Assembly (NCBI RefSeq): GCF_028736215.1
Contig: NZ_CP117883.1
Coordinates: forward strand, 4,836,001 to 4,900,000
Direction of reading: 5' to 3'
Source of the DNA: Mucilaginibacter sp. KACC 22773
Lineage (GTDB): Bacteria; Bacteroidota; Bacteroidia; Sphingobacteriales; Sphingobacteriaceae
Length of the DNA: 64,000 nucleotides
Part shown: piece after piece, positions 26,239 to 37,500 of the stretch
How the letters are laid out: every line of letters begins with the position of its first letter
Position numbering within the stretch: position 1 is the stretch's first letter
The notes under the pieces: model-generated
Told to the model about the DNA's origin: nothing
Database searches by the model: none
Seen by the model: only the letters and a program-made list of their open reading frames with translations
Program-made: the position numbers and the translations under genes

Positions 26239-28071
26239 TTACCAACCCGGATTTTGGGTTAGTTGGGGGTTTAACGTAATTTGTTGGGATGGAAGGGGGT
26301 ATAAATAATTTTTTTCGGCAAATAACCTGGCCGTTTGATCGATGATCAGGTTGCCATTGGCGTCTTTGGCGTTTGTGGGTACTGGTTTTACAGCATCAGG
26401 GCCTAATTGTGCCTGGGTGCCTGTGTATTTATACGATACCGGCCATGGGCTTACAAAACCGGCAGCATTGTCATAAGCGGTACCGCCTATGTTGGTTACC
26501 AGGTCCGTTGTGCCGCTGTGCCAGCGCTTAATATCGTCAAACCTAAAATCTTCGTCATAAAGTTCTATCGTACGCTCTCTTCTTATTTCGGTACGCATAT
26601 CCAGGTTATTGGCATTTACCAGGGCGTTGCTAAGCCCCGGCATGCCGTTGGTGGAGTTGCAGCGCAGGCGGACAAGGTTTACAGATTTGTTGAGGTCAGC
26701 ATCAGAAATCATTCCGTTTCGCTCATATACCGCTTCGGCATAGTTAAGCAATACTTCGGCGTAGCGGATTACCGGGTAATCTTCCGATTCCTGACCATCT
26801 ACCAATTGTCTTTCTGATATCCATTTTTGATTGCCATAGCCGTAAGGTTTTGCCGGCCCCAGCGAATTTGCCCTGTCGGCCGCATCACTGGTCCAGTTAA
26901 CGCGGCCATTTATGCTGTACCAGTAATACTGGTAAGTAATTTTAATGGTGTATTTTAAACGGTTATCGCGGTTCTGGAATTCTGATAAATAGGTTTGAAA
27001 GCCGCCAAATTGCGGCGATTTTTCAACCGGCAGGCCATCGTTACACAAAAACATATTTACAAATTTTTGCCCCACACCGGTTGCCGTACTGCTACGGCTC
27101 ACAAATACGTTAATCGGCTTCAGCACGTCATCGTACCTGGTCGAAAGTATGTATTCATGGTTAGCGGTTTTGGTTATACCGGCCGGGTTTGATTTGATGT
27201 TTTCAAGTATAAATAAATATTTCAGGCAGGAGTCGCCCAGTATGGTGCTGTTGCCGCCAAGCGCGTTTGAAGCTGCAGTGCCAAACAATGCATACTGGTT
27301 ACTGGCCATAACGGCGGTGCTTGCTGCTATAGATTTATCAAGCAAGGCATTATACCGTGCCGCATCGCCCGACCTGAATTTTTGCCACGTACCTTCATAA
27401 AGTGCAACGCGACTTAAAAATGCCTGGGCTGCCATCTGGGTTACACGGCCAAAATTTGCCGAGTTGGCCGGTAGCGAAACCGGTAGGTCTGGTATGGCGG
27501 CCTGCAGGTCGGCTATAATCAAATCGGCTATCTGATCGCGGGTGGCCCTGGCGCCGAACAACTCCGGCGAGGTAAGGTCAAGCGGTTTGGTAATCAGTGG
27601 CACACCACCATATTGCTGCAAAAGATCAAAATAGATATAGGCGCGGAAGAATTTTGCTTCAGCCACATATTGGGCTATTTCGGCTGGCCTTGGGTATGAT
27701 GCGGCCTTATCCAGCAGGTAATTGGTAGCCCTTATCCGGCCATAGTCTACGTTCCAGTTTCCGGCATTTCCAAAATTTGCTTCGGTAACCGGTACAATGT
27801 TGGTTCCCGAGCCGTACACGCCACCGCCGCCAAACAGGTCCGATCGTCCGTCGGAATGTGGATTGTCAGACAAGCCATTAATGGTGGTAAAGTTTTTAAG
27901 ATAACCGTAATACTGGTTGGCAAAAGTTTTATAATCTGTTGGTGATTTAAAGTAGGCCGCATCTGATAATTGGTCAAGCGGCTTTAAGTTGAGCGTTTTA
28001 TTACATGACATTATAGTAAAGCCAAAGGCAACCCCTATAACCGACATGAACTTGATATATTTCGTCTTCAT
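26239..28071 (-). CDS. SusD/RagB-family lipoprotein (pair 3)
   Basis: This 610-residue protein is longer than the usual 500-550. It has a lipoprotein signal with Cys23 (TIMSCNKT) and the family scaffold: AQYVAEAKFFRAYIYFDLLQ (about 140-160), YGGVPLITKPLDL, VIRYAEVLLNYAEAVYERNG, IRRERTIELYDEDFRFDDIK and YPLPSQQITLNPQLTQNPGW at the C-terminus. It is the ligand-binding lid of the transporter with the SusC ending 18 bp upstream. It belongs to the lyase PUL by position. The substrate is inferred only from the neighbouring lyases. Confidence 0.95.
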   Translation of the reverse strand: MKTKYIKFMSVIGVAFGFTIMSCNKTLNLKPLDQLSDAAYFKSPTDYKTFANQYYGYLKNFTTINGLSDNPHSDGRSDLFGGGGVYGSGTNIVPVTEANFGNAGNWNVDYGRIRATNYLLDKAASYPRPAEIAQYVAEAKFFRAYIYFDLLQQYGGVPLITKPLDLTSPELFGARATRDQIADLIIADLQAAIPDLPVSLPANSANFGRVTQMAAQAFLSRVALYEGTWQKFRSGDAARYNALLDKSIAASTAVMASNQYALFGTAASNALGGNSTILGDSCLKYLFILENIKSNPAGITKTANHEYILSTRYDDVLKPINVFVSRSSTATGVGQKFVNMFLCNDGLPVEKSPQFGGFQTYLSEFQNRDNRLKYTIKITYQYYWYSINGRVNWTSDAADRANSLGPAKPYGYGNQKWISERQLVDGQESEDYPVIRYAEVLLNYAEAVYERNGMISDADLNKSVNLVRLRCNSTNGMPGLSNALVNANNLDMRTEIRRERTIELYDEDFRFDDIKRWHSGTTDLVTNIGGTAYDNAAGFVSPWPVSYKYTGTQAQLGPDAVKPVPTNAKDANGNLIIDQTARLFAEKNYLYPLPSQQITLNPQLTQNPGW

Positions 28072-28089
28072 TTGATATCGTTTTTTAAA

Positions 28090-31000
28090 TTAAAAAGTCA
28101 CGTTTACGCCAAGGGTGATGTAACGGTAAAAGGGGTACCTTTCGTTACCGGCCACTGTCCGGGTAACTTCAGGGTCCCAGCCGTCATGTATATAGGTTTT
28201 TTCCCACAGGTCGCTGCCCGAAAAATAAATCCGGAGCCCTTTTATGGCATGTGTGTGTGCAAGCAGGCTTTTAGGTATGGTGTAGCCAAGCACCACGTTT
28301 TTAAGCCGTACATAAGCGCCGTTTTGCACACGCCAGGTTGATGGCTGATAATTATAGTTGTTGATACCATTGTTTTGTGCCGAATGCAGGTTTGGATAAT
28401 AAGCGTCCGGATTTTCGGGAGACCATACATTGCCCAAATATGACGTTGTTTGACCCTGGAAAATAGACAGGAAAGGCACGCTGAAATTTGCTGTTGACCC
28501 GGTACGCAATACAGCCCGTTTGCCAACTCCCTGGAAAATGGAGTAAAAATCAAAACCATTCCACTGCAAGCCAAGGTTAAGCCCGTAACTGTACCTCGGG
28601 TTATCCGATCCCAGGTAAACAAGGTCGCCCTTATCGGCTGTAGTGCCGCCTATACTCAATTTACCGTCACCGTTAACATCCACAAACTTATTATCGCCGG
28701 GGCGCAGGCCGCTCATCTGGCCGGCCGGATTGGCAAGCGCCGATGGTATGGGAAGGCCAACGTTATTAGTGCTTCCGGCAGGCGCGTATTGGGCGTTATA
28801 AGCATCAACTTCGGCCTGGGTTTGAAGCTTGCCTCCATATTTTAAGCCAAAATACGACCCCAGGGGATACCCTTCTACAGTGTAATTATAACCCGGGCCA
28901 ATAACATTTGCCCCGCCATAATGGACCAGTTTATTTTGGTTATCGGTAATTGTACCGCTAACCGAGTAGGTTAATTTACCAATGTTTGACCGCCAGGTAA
29001 GGCTGCTCTCATAACCCCAGGTATGTAAGGTTCCTATGTTTTGTGCCGGTGCGCCGGCTCCAAGTACACCCGGGTATAGCTGGCCAAGCAGCATATTATT
29101 GTTTTCATTTCTGTAGATGTCAAAAGAGCCCGAAAGGTGGTCGTTTAAAATGCCGAAATCCAATGCCAGGTTCTTTTTAACAACAGTTTCCCAGGTCCTG
29201 TTAAGGGAAACCAGGTTTCCTGTAGTGGTTACAGAGGTAGCCAGGTTATTGCCAAGTAATGCGCCGCCACTGTTTACATTAAGCGACTGTAAGTAATCAT
29301 ACAAACCAATGCCGCTCTGGCTGCCGGTGGTTCCGTAACTTGCCCGCAATTTAAGGGTAGAGAAGAGGTTAAGGTTTTTAACAAACGACTCTTCGGATAT
29401 AAGCCATGAACCCAGTACCGAACCAAATATCTTCCACCTTTTATCGGCAATAAATTTTGATGAACCGTCATAACGGCCCTGTACCTCCAGGTTATATTTG
29501 CTGTTGTAGGTATATGTTGCACGACCAAAATACGATCCCAGGGCATAATGATTCTGGGTTTCGCCATTGGTTACAAAGCCGGCAGTACCGCTGGTAACAC
29601 CGGTACCTAACGACGGGATATCATCGCTGCCCAGGTTGTAAGTACGCGTGGTAAAATAATTATACTCATCGCGCTCATAGGAGCTTCCGAGCATTACCCC
29701 TACCGCGTGAACCTTGTTAAACACGTTATCGTACGATACCCTGCCTGCAAGGTTATAATAAGGCTCGGTGATATTGCTGCGGTTATAAAATGTACTGTTG
29801 CCGCCGCTGCCGCCTGCTATAGGGTTGGTTTGTATCAACAGGTTACCGGCATAGTTGTAAAACTGTACCTGCTTTTGCTGTATCCTGCTGTCCTGGTACC
29901 ATACATGATAGCCGGTTACCGCGGTAAATGTAAGGTGTTTTGCAAAATTGTAAGTAAAAGTTGAATTTAACAGGGCCCTGCTGTTCGACTCTTTGTTATC
30001 GCCACCATATTTAAGCAATGCCGGGGCGCTGTAAACGGTTCCCCAGGCGTAGGGCTGCCCTTTTGAGGTAAACGCGGGCAAGCCAGGCTGGCCGTAATTA
30101 CTTAGTGCACTGTAGCCCCCGTAGCTGTATAGTGTAGGCTGCTGTATATTATTCCTTTCAAGGGATATGTTGGTTTCCAGGTTTACCCTGTCGCTAAACT
30201 TATAGCTATGGTTTAAACGCAGGTTATAACGCTGGTTTCCGTTTAATCCCCATTTTAACTGGCTTCCATCGTTAAGGTAGCCCAAAGATACGCGGTAGCC
30301 GCCACGATCGCCCGATCCCGAAAAGCTTAGGTCCTGCTGGGTTGATGTAGCATTTCCCCATAACATTTTTTGCATGTTGGTATCAAAAAAGGTAAAGTCC
30401 TTAACATCGCCAAACGATGGCAGCGGCGTGCCGTTATATAAAACACCATTGGCTGATCCGGCATAACCTGGCAATTTGGTAATATCGATATAAAGAGAAT
30501 CAGGTGGATGGGTGGCCAGGTCGGCCAGTTGGTACCAAAGATAGTTGGTAGGGGCCACGCCATAGTTATCGTTGGTTAAGGCCTCTTTTAAACTTTGGCC
30601 CCATTGCCGGTTATTGATCAAAATAGGCTGAAGGCCAAGCCGCTTTTGCGATATAGTAGAAAGGTACTGTACATCCATTTTACCTGACTTGGCTTTTTTG
30701 GTGGTGATAAGCACTACGCCAAAAGCCGCGCGTGCACCGTAAATAGATGCGGCGGCATCTTTCAGGAAAGATATATTATCAATATCATTCGGGTTGATGG
30801 AGTTCAGTTCGGCATTGTTAACCAGCGCTACACCATCCAGCACAATAAGAGGATCCTGCGTGTTGGTTGATGTGGCCCCGCGGATCTGGAAGTTCCAGTT
30901 TTCGCGGCCCGGCTGGGCAGACGTGCGGGTAACCACAACACCCGGAACCTGGCCCTGCAATGATTCAAGCGGGTTGTTTATAGGCCCCCTGTCCTGGAAA

Positions 31001-31410
31001 ACCTTTGAGGATACGGTTGCAACGGCTCCGGAAACGGTAGCACGTTTTTGCTGGCCGTACCCTACCACAACCACCTCTTCCAGGCCTTTGTTTGATGGCT
31101 CCAGTTTGATCACCATTGGCTTATCAAAATCGGCTGCCAGGGTAACTGATGTATAGCCAATGCTCTTGAACTGCAGCGATGCATTAGCGGGCACTACAAT
31201 TTTAAAAGTTCCGTTCAAATCGGCAGCTACCCCGTTTGATGTACCTACGGCCAGTACGGTAGCGCCTATGACGGCTTCGCCGGTGCCGGCGTCGATAATT
31301 TTACCGGTAACGGCCTTGTTTTGGGCCGATGCTGTCGCCCAGCAGGCAATTAACACGAGTACAGCAAACAGCCGTAGTACATGGTGTTTTGTTTGGTAAA
31401 AAACATTCAT
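28090..31410 (-). CDS. SusC/RagA-family TonB-dependent transporter (pair 3)
   Basis: This 1106-residue channel has a signal peptide (about 1-29), a carboxypeptidase-regulatory-like domain (about 32-110), the LEEVVVVGYGQQKR box, a plug (about 115-235) with DPLIVLDGVALVNNAE and FLKDAAASIYGARAAFGVV, and a barrel ending RYITLGVNVTF. There is no STN domain. Its N-terminal domain is strikingly similar to that of SusC pair 4 (both carry an NGVA-x-D block, a GY-x-x-V block and an AADF-x-x-PM block), which suggests the two transporters arose by duplication within the locus. SusD follows after 18 bp. Confidence 0.95.
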   Translation of the reverse strand: MNVFYQTKHHVLRLFAVLVLIACWATASAQNKAVTGKIIDAGTGEAVIGATVLAVGTSNGVAADLNGTFKIVVPANASLQFKSIGYTSVTLAADFDKPMVIKLEPSNKGLEEVVVVGYGQQKRATVSGAVATVSSKVFQDRGPINNPLESLQGQVPGVVVTRTSAQPGRENWNFQIRGATSTNTQDPLIVLDGVALVNNAELNSINPNDIDNISFLKDAAASIYGARAAFGVVLITTKKAKSGKMDVQYLSTISQKRLGLQPILINNRQWGQSLKEALTNDNYGVAPTNYLWYQLADLATHPPDSLYIDITKLPGYAGSANGVLYNGTPLPSFGDVKDFTFFDTNMQKMLWGNATSTQQDLSFSGSGDRGGYRVSLGYLNDGSQLKWGLNGNQRYNLRLNHSYKFSDRVNLETNISLERNNIQQPTLYSYGGYSALSNYGQPGLPAFTSKGQPYAWGTVYSAPALLKYGGDNKESNSRALLNSTFTYNFAKHLTFTAVTGYHVWYQDSRIQQKQVQFYNYAGNLLIQTNPIAGGSGGNSTFYNRSNITEPYYNLAGRVSYDNVFNKVHAVGVMLGSSYERDEYNYFTTRTYNLGSDDIPSLGTGVTSGTAGFVTNGETQNHYALGSYFGRATYTYNSKYNLEVQGRYDGSSKFIADKRWKIFGSVLGSWLISEESFVKNLNLFSTLKLRASYGTTGSQSGIGLYDYLQSLNVNSGGALLGNNLATSVTTTGNLVSLNRTWETVVKKNLALDFGILNDHLSGSFDIYRNENNNMLLGQLYPGVLGAGAPAQNIGTLHTWGYESSLTWRSNIGKLTYSVSGTITDNQNKLVHYGGANVIGPGYNYTVEGYPLGSYFGLKYGGKLQTQAEVDAYNAQYAPAGSTNNVGLPIPSALANPAGQMSGLRPGDNKFVDVNGDGKLSIGGTTADKGDLVYLGSDNPRYSYGLNLGLQWNGFDFYSIFQGVGKRAVLRTGSTANFSVPFLSIFQGQTTSYLGNVWSPENPDAYYPNLHSAQNNGINNYNYQPSTWRVQNGAYVRLKNVVLGYTIPKSLLAHTHAIKGLRIYFSGSDLWEKTYIHDGWDPEVTRTVAGNERYPFYRYITLGVNVTF

Positions 31411-31732
31411 AAAGTGTTGGTTTTATTGTTCATAATTTTGATTTAATGCTGGCTTTAGGCCATTTAATCCATTGGTTTATTTTTATTGCCCGGCTATTAA
31501 TTAGTATAGTAAAGACATTGAAATACCGGTTGGATACTCATTTTGCCGCCATTTTTTTTGATTATAGCATAAATTTTATCGCAATGCCGGGGAGTGTTAA
31601 GGATGGGGTGACCACGAGTAAAAAAGCTAACAGTATCATTTAGATCCGGGCACATCACGTGGGCAAAGGAAAATTGGGGAAGTTCGGAAACGGGGATTGA
31701 CGACATAAAAGGGCTGTCATCGTGAGCTTGTT

Positions 31733-32038
31733 GAACATAGCAGGCAGAGGCCTCACCCGCGGGTCTTCAACAGGCTACCCATCACATGTTCAATTCCCCT
31801 GTCATCCTGAGGCACGAAGGATCTATCAGCTATGCATGACCGATGGAAAAGTTCGCGAATAGATGCTTCGTACCTCAGCATGACAGTCTTTTATTTTTGA
31901 ATATCATTCCCACCTTCAGAATCCGCAAAATTTCCCAACTCAGGGTGACAGGCCGCGCACTTCGAAAACACAACATGTAATGGGTAGCGGAACCATAGCG
32001 GGCAAAGGCCTCTCCGCGCGGGTCTTCTACAGGCTCAG
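31733..32038. repeat. Cluster of palindromic repeats upstream of susC pair 3
   Basis: In the 792-bp gap 31411-32202 no gene is seen. It holds an element at 31733-31779 and a diverged copy at 31990-32038 (shared AGGCCTC, CGCGGGTCTTC, ACAGGCT). Between them lies a palindrome at 31801-31884 with arms CATCCTGAGGCACGAAGGAT and ATGCTTCGTACCTCAGCATG. The palindrome recurs at 50628-50711. Confidence 0.7.
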
Positions 32039-32202
32039 ACCGACATGCGCACAATTAAAATCCGGCGCGTCGGCGGTAGATTACCACTGACAGACTAATT
32101 GTTAATAACTTTCTATAAAACAATCGTTTGCGCCATTTTTGGTTAAGGGGTGCAACAACTGCGGCATCATTTATTTTAGCTAAAATTTAAAAAAATAACC
32201 AT

Positions 32203-32628
32203 ATGAAAAAATTCTTCAGCCTCACTGCTGTTGCAGCAGTATTTTGTTTATCGCTTGCAACATCGTTGCATGCCAGTACCGTTGTGCCTAAAGCGCATAA
32301 ACCGCACAAAGCGAAAGTTGCTTTTAAAAAACCCTACGCAACTTTTCCGACAGGCTATACCTGGACTATCGGTTATGATTCCAGCAATCCCTGGGTTTCA
32401 CTCAACTGGTCGCTGGTTGACAACCCATTTCTTGGGCCTGTACCGTTTACATTTAAAGGCAACACACAAAGTGTCGACCCTCATACAAGTTCATATATTT
32501 TATGGATTGGCAGCGCGTATACATTGCTACCTAATCAAACCTACACGATGAATATCGGCGGGGTAAATTATTATTTTCATTTGCCCAGCAGCGGATCTGG
32601 CCAGTGCATTATTACCGGCCATAGTTAA
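32203..32628 (+). CDS. Small secreted protein, unknown function
   Basis: This 141-residue protein has a clear signal peptide (MKKFFSLTAVAAVFCLSLAT, cleavage near Ala24) and a basic linker (PKAHKPHKAKVAFKKP). A compact beta-rich mature part follows, with many aromatic residues: TGYTWTIGYDSSNPWVSLNW, SYILWIGSAYTLLPNQTYTM and VNYYFHLPSSGSG. I do not recognise a family. It is the only plus-strand gene inside the minus-strand PUL and sits between the two SusCD pairs, bordered by dispersed repeats on both sides. It may be unrelated to glycan use. Confidence 0.75.
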   Translation: MKKFFSLTAVAAVFCLSLATSLHASTVVPKAHKPHKAKVAFKKPYATFPTGYTWTIGYDSSNPWVSLNWSLVDNPFLGPVPFTFKGNTQSVDPHTSSYILWIGSAYTLLPNQTYTMNIGGVNYYFHLPSSGSGQCIITGHS

Positions 32629-32703
32629 TACCAGGGAATTGTTTTAAAGCAATTCTTTAGAAGTAATTGTCCGGTAAAATGGCGCATATAACGTGGCGGA
32701 GAC

Positions 32704-32842
32704 GACTCACCCCAACGAGGCTTCGCCCGTCGCCCCTCTCTCCGACTGCGTCGCATAGAGGGGCAAAAAAATAGACCATCAACCCTCTTTGCGGCTTCAG
32801 CCGGAGAGAGGGTGGCCCAGCGCAGCGTCGGCCGGGTGAGTC
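32704..32842. repeat. Long GC-rich palindromic repeat
   Basis: GACTCACCC at the left edge is complementary to GGGTGAGTC at the right edge. Inner arms GCCCCTCTCTCCGACTGCG and CGGAGAGAGGGTGGCC, with further GC-rich blocks, also pair. It is a non-coding hairpin element typical of dispersed intergenic repeats. No second copy is seen in this window. Confidence 0.6.
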
Positions 32843-32913
32843 TTAGTCAGCGTTCAAAGCCAATGTTTGGATAAAACCGAAACACGTCATGCTGAGTTAA
32901 TACACGCCATAAT

Positions 32914-32952
32914 AAAAAAGCGAGGCTACCTTTATTGGCGGCCCCGCTTTTT
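32914..32952 (-). terminator. Terminator of susCD pair 4
   Basis: On the minus strand AAAAAGCG plus GGC pairs with GCC plus CGCTTTTT around a 14-nt loop with one mismatch, then a T-run. It lies 31 bp after the SusD stop. Confidence 0.8.
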
Positions 32953-32982
32953 ATTGGATATTACTGTTTTACATCCTAACTT

Positions 32983-34533
32983 TTACCATGCGCTATTTTG
33001 GGTAAGCACACCGTTTGAGGAGGTTATAAACGTTTGCGGTATTGGGAAATGGCTAAACTTGGTGTAGTTAAAGTTTGTTCTTCCATAAACGTTCTTCAGC
33101 AGGTTTTCGGTGTAACCCGTTCCGCTGCTTCCGTTTGCGGCGGCTACTTTATTGTAACGTACCAAATCATACCACCTGTTAAATTCCAACGCCAGCTCAA
33201 TACGCCGTTCGTGCCAGATTGCTAAACGCAAGGCTGTTTTATCGGTTGTTATAATTTGAGGCAGTATCCCGGCGCCACCGTTTTCGCCGGCAAGCACCGA
33301 TGCGGCAAAGGTTTTATTACCGCGGGCCCGGTACCTTATCATCTCCAAATATTTCAGCGCATCGGCAGTGTTGCCCAATTCGTTGTTTGCTTCTGCAGCT
33401 ATTAAAATAATATCGGCATAGCGCAGGTACATCGGATTAACACTTTGAAAATTAAAGTTGCCGGCATTCCAATAGGCAAAAGGCCATATTACTTTTTTAT
33501 TAGCGTAATCGGTATTTGACGGAAAAACCACAGGCTGGTTGTTATTGTAGCCGGGGATAATATCCGTCCGGGTAAAAAAGGTGGCAGCAAAACGCGGATC
33601 GCCGCTTTCGTAATTGCTGGCCAGGTTTGGCGATGGATATATAGCACCATTTGCACCCAACGAAGGCAAACCCTGGTATTGCAGGTAAGGTGCATACTGA
33701 CGGCCCGCAGGCAACGACGCGTTATAAATCAGGCCGCCCGGCATCATGTTTTCAGATGAGTACAAGTGGTCGGGGCTGAATAAATTCCGGTAATCGTTAT
33801 ACAGGCTGTATTCGCCACCGTTTATAACCATCTCAGCATAAGCTTTGGCATTGGCGTAGTCCTGATCATACAGGTATACTTTGGCCAATAAACCTTGCGC
33901 CGTACCTTTGGTAACACGGCCCAGGTTGGCAGTTCCCCATTGTGAGCGGGTAGGTAAATGAGCTATGGCATATTTTAAATCGGATATCACCAGTTTAATA
34001 ATATCGGCATGCGAGCTTTTTGGGATGTTGTACTCCGCAGGGGTTACCGGGTCATGATCACGTAAAGGGGCATCGCCAAAAACATTGGTTAAATCAAAAT
34101 TGTAATACGCGCGGAAATATTTAGCCTGCGCCTCATACAACTCGGCCGAATAGCGGGCGGCAAATGTAGGCGTACGGTCAATAACCACATTGCAATAGTG
34201 AATATTTTCATACGCCCTGCCCCAATACCTTTCAATCATATAGTTATCGGCTAAAAAACTATAATTTTGGAATACGCTAAAATCGGCGTTGGTGCCTACT
34301 ATAAAATCATCACCGCACATCTCTTTGGTTGAATACTGGTGCTGGCCTATCCTGAATTCGCGCCAGGCAATTGAGCCGTACAGCCGGTTAACAGCCAACC
34401 CAAGCGTAGTTGTATCTGAAGAGAAGGTAGCACTGGAAAGCACTCCTAAAGGCTGCTTATCAAGAAAGCTTTTTTTGCACGACCATAAAGCCAGCAGGTT
34501 GAGCAGCATTAATATCTTTACTATATTTTTCAT
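32983..34533 (-). CDS. SusD/RagB-family lipoprotein (pair 4)
   Basis: This 516-residue surface lipoprotein has Cys19 in LWSCKKS. Family blocks include ELYEAQAKYFRAYYNFDLTN (about 135-155), VFGDAPLRDHDPVTPAEYNI, YADIILIAAEANNELGNTAD, IWHERRIELALEFNRWYDLV and FPIPQTFITSSNGVLTQNSA. It is the partner of the SusC whose stop lies 20 bp upstream. With the HTCS directly above the pair, this is the core import unit of the PUL. The ligand should be an oligosaccharide released by the lyases, by context only. Confidence 0.95.
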   Translation of the reverse strand: MKNIVKILMLLNLLALWSCKKSFLDKQPLGVLSSATFSSDTTTLGLAVNRLYGSIAWREFRIGQHQYSTKEMCGDDFIVGTNADFSVFQNYSFLADNYMIERYWGRAYENIHYCNVVIDRTPTFAARYSAELYEAQAKYFRAYYNFDLTNVFGDAPLRDHDPVTPAEYNIPKSSHADIIKLVISDLKYAIAHLPTRSQWGTANLGRVTKGTAQGLLAKVYLYDQDYANAKAYAEMVINGGEYSLYNDYRNLFSPDHLYSSENMMPGGLIYNASLPAGRQYAPYLQYQGLPSLGANGAIYPSPNLASNYESGDPRFAATFFTRTDIIPGYNNNQPVVFPSNTDYANKKVIWPFAYWNAGNFNFQSVNPMYLRYADIILIAAEANNELGNTADALKYLEMIRYRARGNKTFAASVLAGENGGAGILPQIITTDKTALRLAIWHERRIELALEFNRWYDLVRYNKVAAANGSSGTGYTENLLKNVYGRTNFNYTKFSHFPIPQTFITSSNGVLTQNSAW

Positions 34534-34553
34534 AATTCAAATTCTGAAAGCTT

Positions 34554-37500
34554 TTAAAAATTTAAGTTTATACCCAGCCTTGCAGTTCCCGAAACAGGAT
34601 ACGTGCGGAAGTCGTCGCCGATGGTTGATACTCCGTAAGCGTTGGATACCTCGGGCGAAAACCCTTTGTATTTTGTGATATAAAAAGGATTGGTTGCATT
34701 AACGTATATTCGCAGGCTTGAAATGCCCAGCTTGCTTACTACCGCTTTGCCAAACGTATACCCTAATTCCATGTACCGTGCTTTAATGTAAGTACCATCG
34801 AAAATGTTGAAATCAGACGATTGTGTTGTTGAAGTATTTACGGCATAGCGGGGAATGCTGGTATTGGTATGGGTTGGGGTCCAGGAGTCAAGCCACTCTA
34901 CGTTAAGGTTAGAAAGGCCCGAGCTTACAAACTGGTTACGCGAATCGTTATAAATCTTCCCGCCAAAGCTACCCATCATATCTATGGCGATATCAAACCC
35001 TTTGTAGGCAGCTGTTATTGAAATACCGCCAACAAATTTTGCATAGGGCGAGCCGATATCTGTTTTGTCGTTGCCATCAATAAAGCCATCGCCATTGATA
35101 TCTTTAAACAGCAGGTCGCCCGGTTTAAGGCCCGACCAGTATTGTTTACCGGCGACACCACTTTTGGTAGCCGCATCGGCATTTAACTGATCAATTTGCG
35201 CCTGGCTTTGAACTATCCCTGCCGATTTATATCCGTAAAAATCGCCAATTGGAAAACCCTGTTTAGATATGTGGGTAGATGGCACCATAAAATCTGAAGC
35301 GTAGGATGTTAACCCTTTAAAATCAAGAATTTTATTTTTGTTGGCGCTTCCGGTAACTGTTACACCATATTTAAACTGGCCAACCCTGTCGTTCCAGCTT
35401 GCCTGGAACTCAAAGCCGCTGTTGCGTACTGTTCCGGCGTTTGAGTAAGCAGCGCTTGTTCCTGTAGATCCGCCGGGGATGGGTAACACCAGGAGCAGGT
35501 TTTTGGTATCGCGCCTGTAGTAATCGGCTTCAATCCGCAGGTGGTCGTTAAGCGTGGTAAACTCCAAACCAAGATCGGATTGTTGTGAAACTTCCCAGGT
35601 AATATCGCGGTTGGCGGCCGCAATTATGGTTGCCATTGGATAAAATACCCCGTTAAAAACGCCATCGTAAGTTGTTTCCTGGTTAAGTGTGCTATAGGTT
35701 TGATAGTTGGCAATTTTATTGCTTCCTGTTTGTCCCCAGCTGCCGCGGAGTTTAAGATTACTGATCCAGGTTACATTTTCCATGAATTTTTCCTGGGATA
35801 CCCGCCAGCCCAATGCTACCGAAGGGAAATATCCCCACCTGTTGCCATCAGCAAATTTTGAAGAACCATCACTCCTGAATGAAGCCGTTAGCAGGTAACG
35901 GTCCATGTAGCTATAATTTGCCCTGAAAAGATAGGACAGGATTGATTCGCTTGACGGCAATGCGCCTAATGAATTGATGCTGGTGGTTGGATACACCTGG
36001 ATGTAGCGGTAATTGGGGTCGGTTGTGGTTAGCGGTCCGCTTGCGGTTACATCAACCCCGCCGTAATTGGTATTTTGCGCTGTGTAGCCACCCAACAAAT
36101 TAATATGGTGTTTGCCAATTTGCTTGTTGTAAGTAAGGGTATTTTCCCATAACCACGATGACACGGTTGTATACCCGTTTTCGATAGTGGTTTGGTTTGC
36201 TTGATTTGCCCCCAAATTGTAAGATGGAGTATACTTGTTTATCTTGTTTTGTGTATAATCTACCCCGTAACTGCTGCGAAATACCAGGCCATCAAGCAAA
36301 TTGTAGTTCAGGTAACCGTTGCCTACAAATTGCAGGGGATGTACTTTGTTATCTTTATGATAATACAACTCGGCAAAGGGGTTTACAATATCAATATCCT
36401 GGCCTTTTGAAAAAGACCCATCGGGGTTATAAACCGGTAACAATGGCGAGATGCGGGAAATAGAGTTTATTCCGCGGCCGGTGTTTGAAACACCATCGCC
36501 ATTATAGTTGCTGCTGGCCAGTGAAAGGTTGTGCCCTATAGACAACCTGGTGCTCAATTTATACCCGTTATCGGCCCGCAGGGTAAGGCGGTTATAATCG
36601 GTGTATTTTAAAACACCTTCTTCTTTGTGGTAGCTGGCGCTGATATTATAATTTACATTTTCGTTGCCCCCGCCTACCGAAAGGCCATAATCGCTCACCA
36701 TTCCTTTTTGGGTTACCTCTTTAATCCAATCGGTACCGGCACCAATGGTATCCAGGTTATTATAAACCGGGGATGCGCCGGCATTGGTTTTAAACAGGTT
36801 TACCAGCTGCGCGTATTCTTTACCGTTGGCAACATCGTATTTACGTGTCAGAAACTGGAAGCCGTGAGAGGTAGTAAAGTTAATGACCGGTTTACCTGTT
36901 TTGCCTTTTTTGGTAGTAACCAGGATAACACCGTTTGCGCCGCGTGAGCCATAGATGGCCGTAGATGAAGCATCCTTTAATATTTCCATTGATTCTATAT
37001 CTCCCGGCGCCAGGAAAGTAATATTGGCCACCATCATACCATCAACAACATAAAGCGGGCTTGCGTCGCCATTAGTACCTAAGCCCCTGATAAATACAGA
37101 TGGGGCAGTGCCCGGGCCGCCCTGGTTTAGTATTTGTACGCCCGGCGCCTTGCCTTGTAAAGCTTCGGCAGCATTGCTACCGCCAATTTTGGTAATATCG
37201 GCGGCCTTAATGCTGGTTACCGAACCTGTAAGGTCTGATTTACGCTGAACGCCGTACCCTACCACAACCACTTCATCAAGGGTTTTACCGGCCGACGCCA
37301 TTTTAACTAACATAGGGCCGCTAAAATCAGCCGCCATATTAACGGCGGCATAACCCATGCTCTGGAACCTTAAAATTGCCTTTTGGGGCACGCTGATAGT
37401 AAACTTGCCATCGGCATCGGTAGCAACACCGTTTGCTGTGCCCGTAACCATTACCGATACGCCAACCAGTGGGGTTCCGTTCCCGGCGTCGACAACTTTA

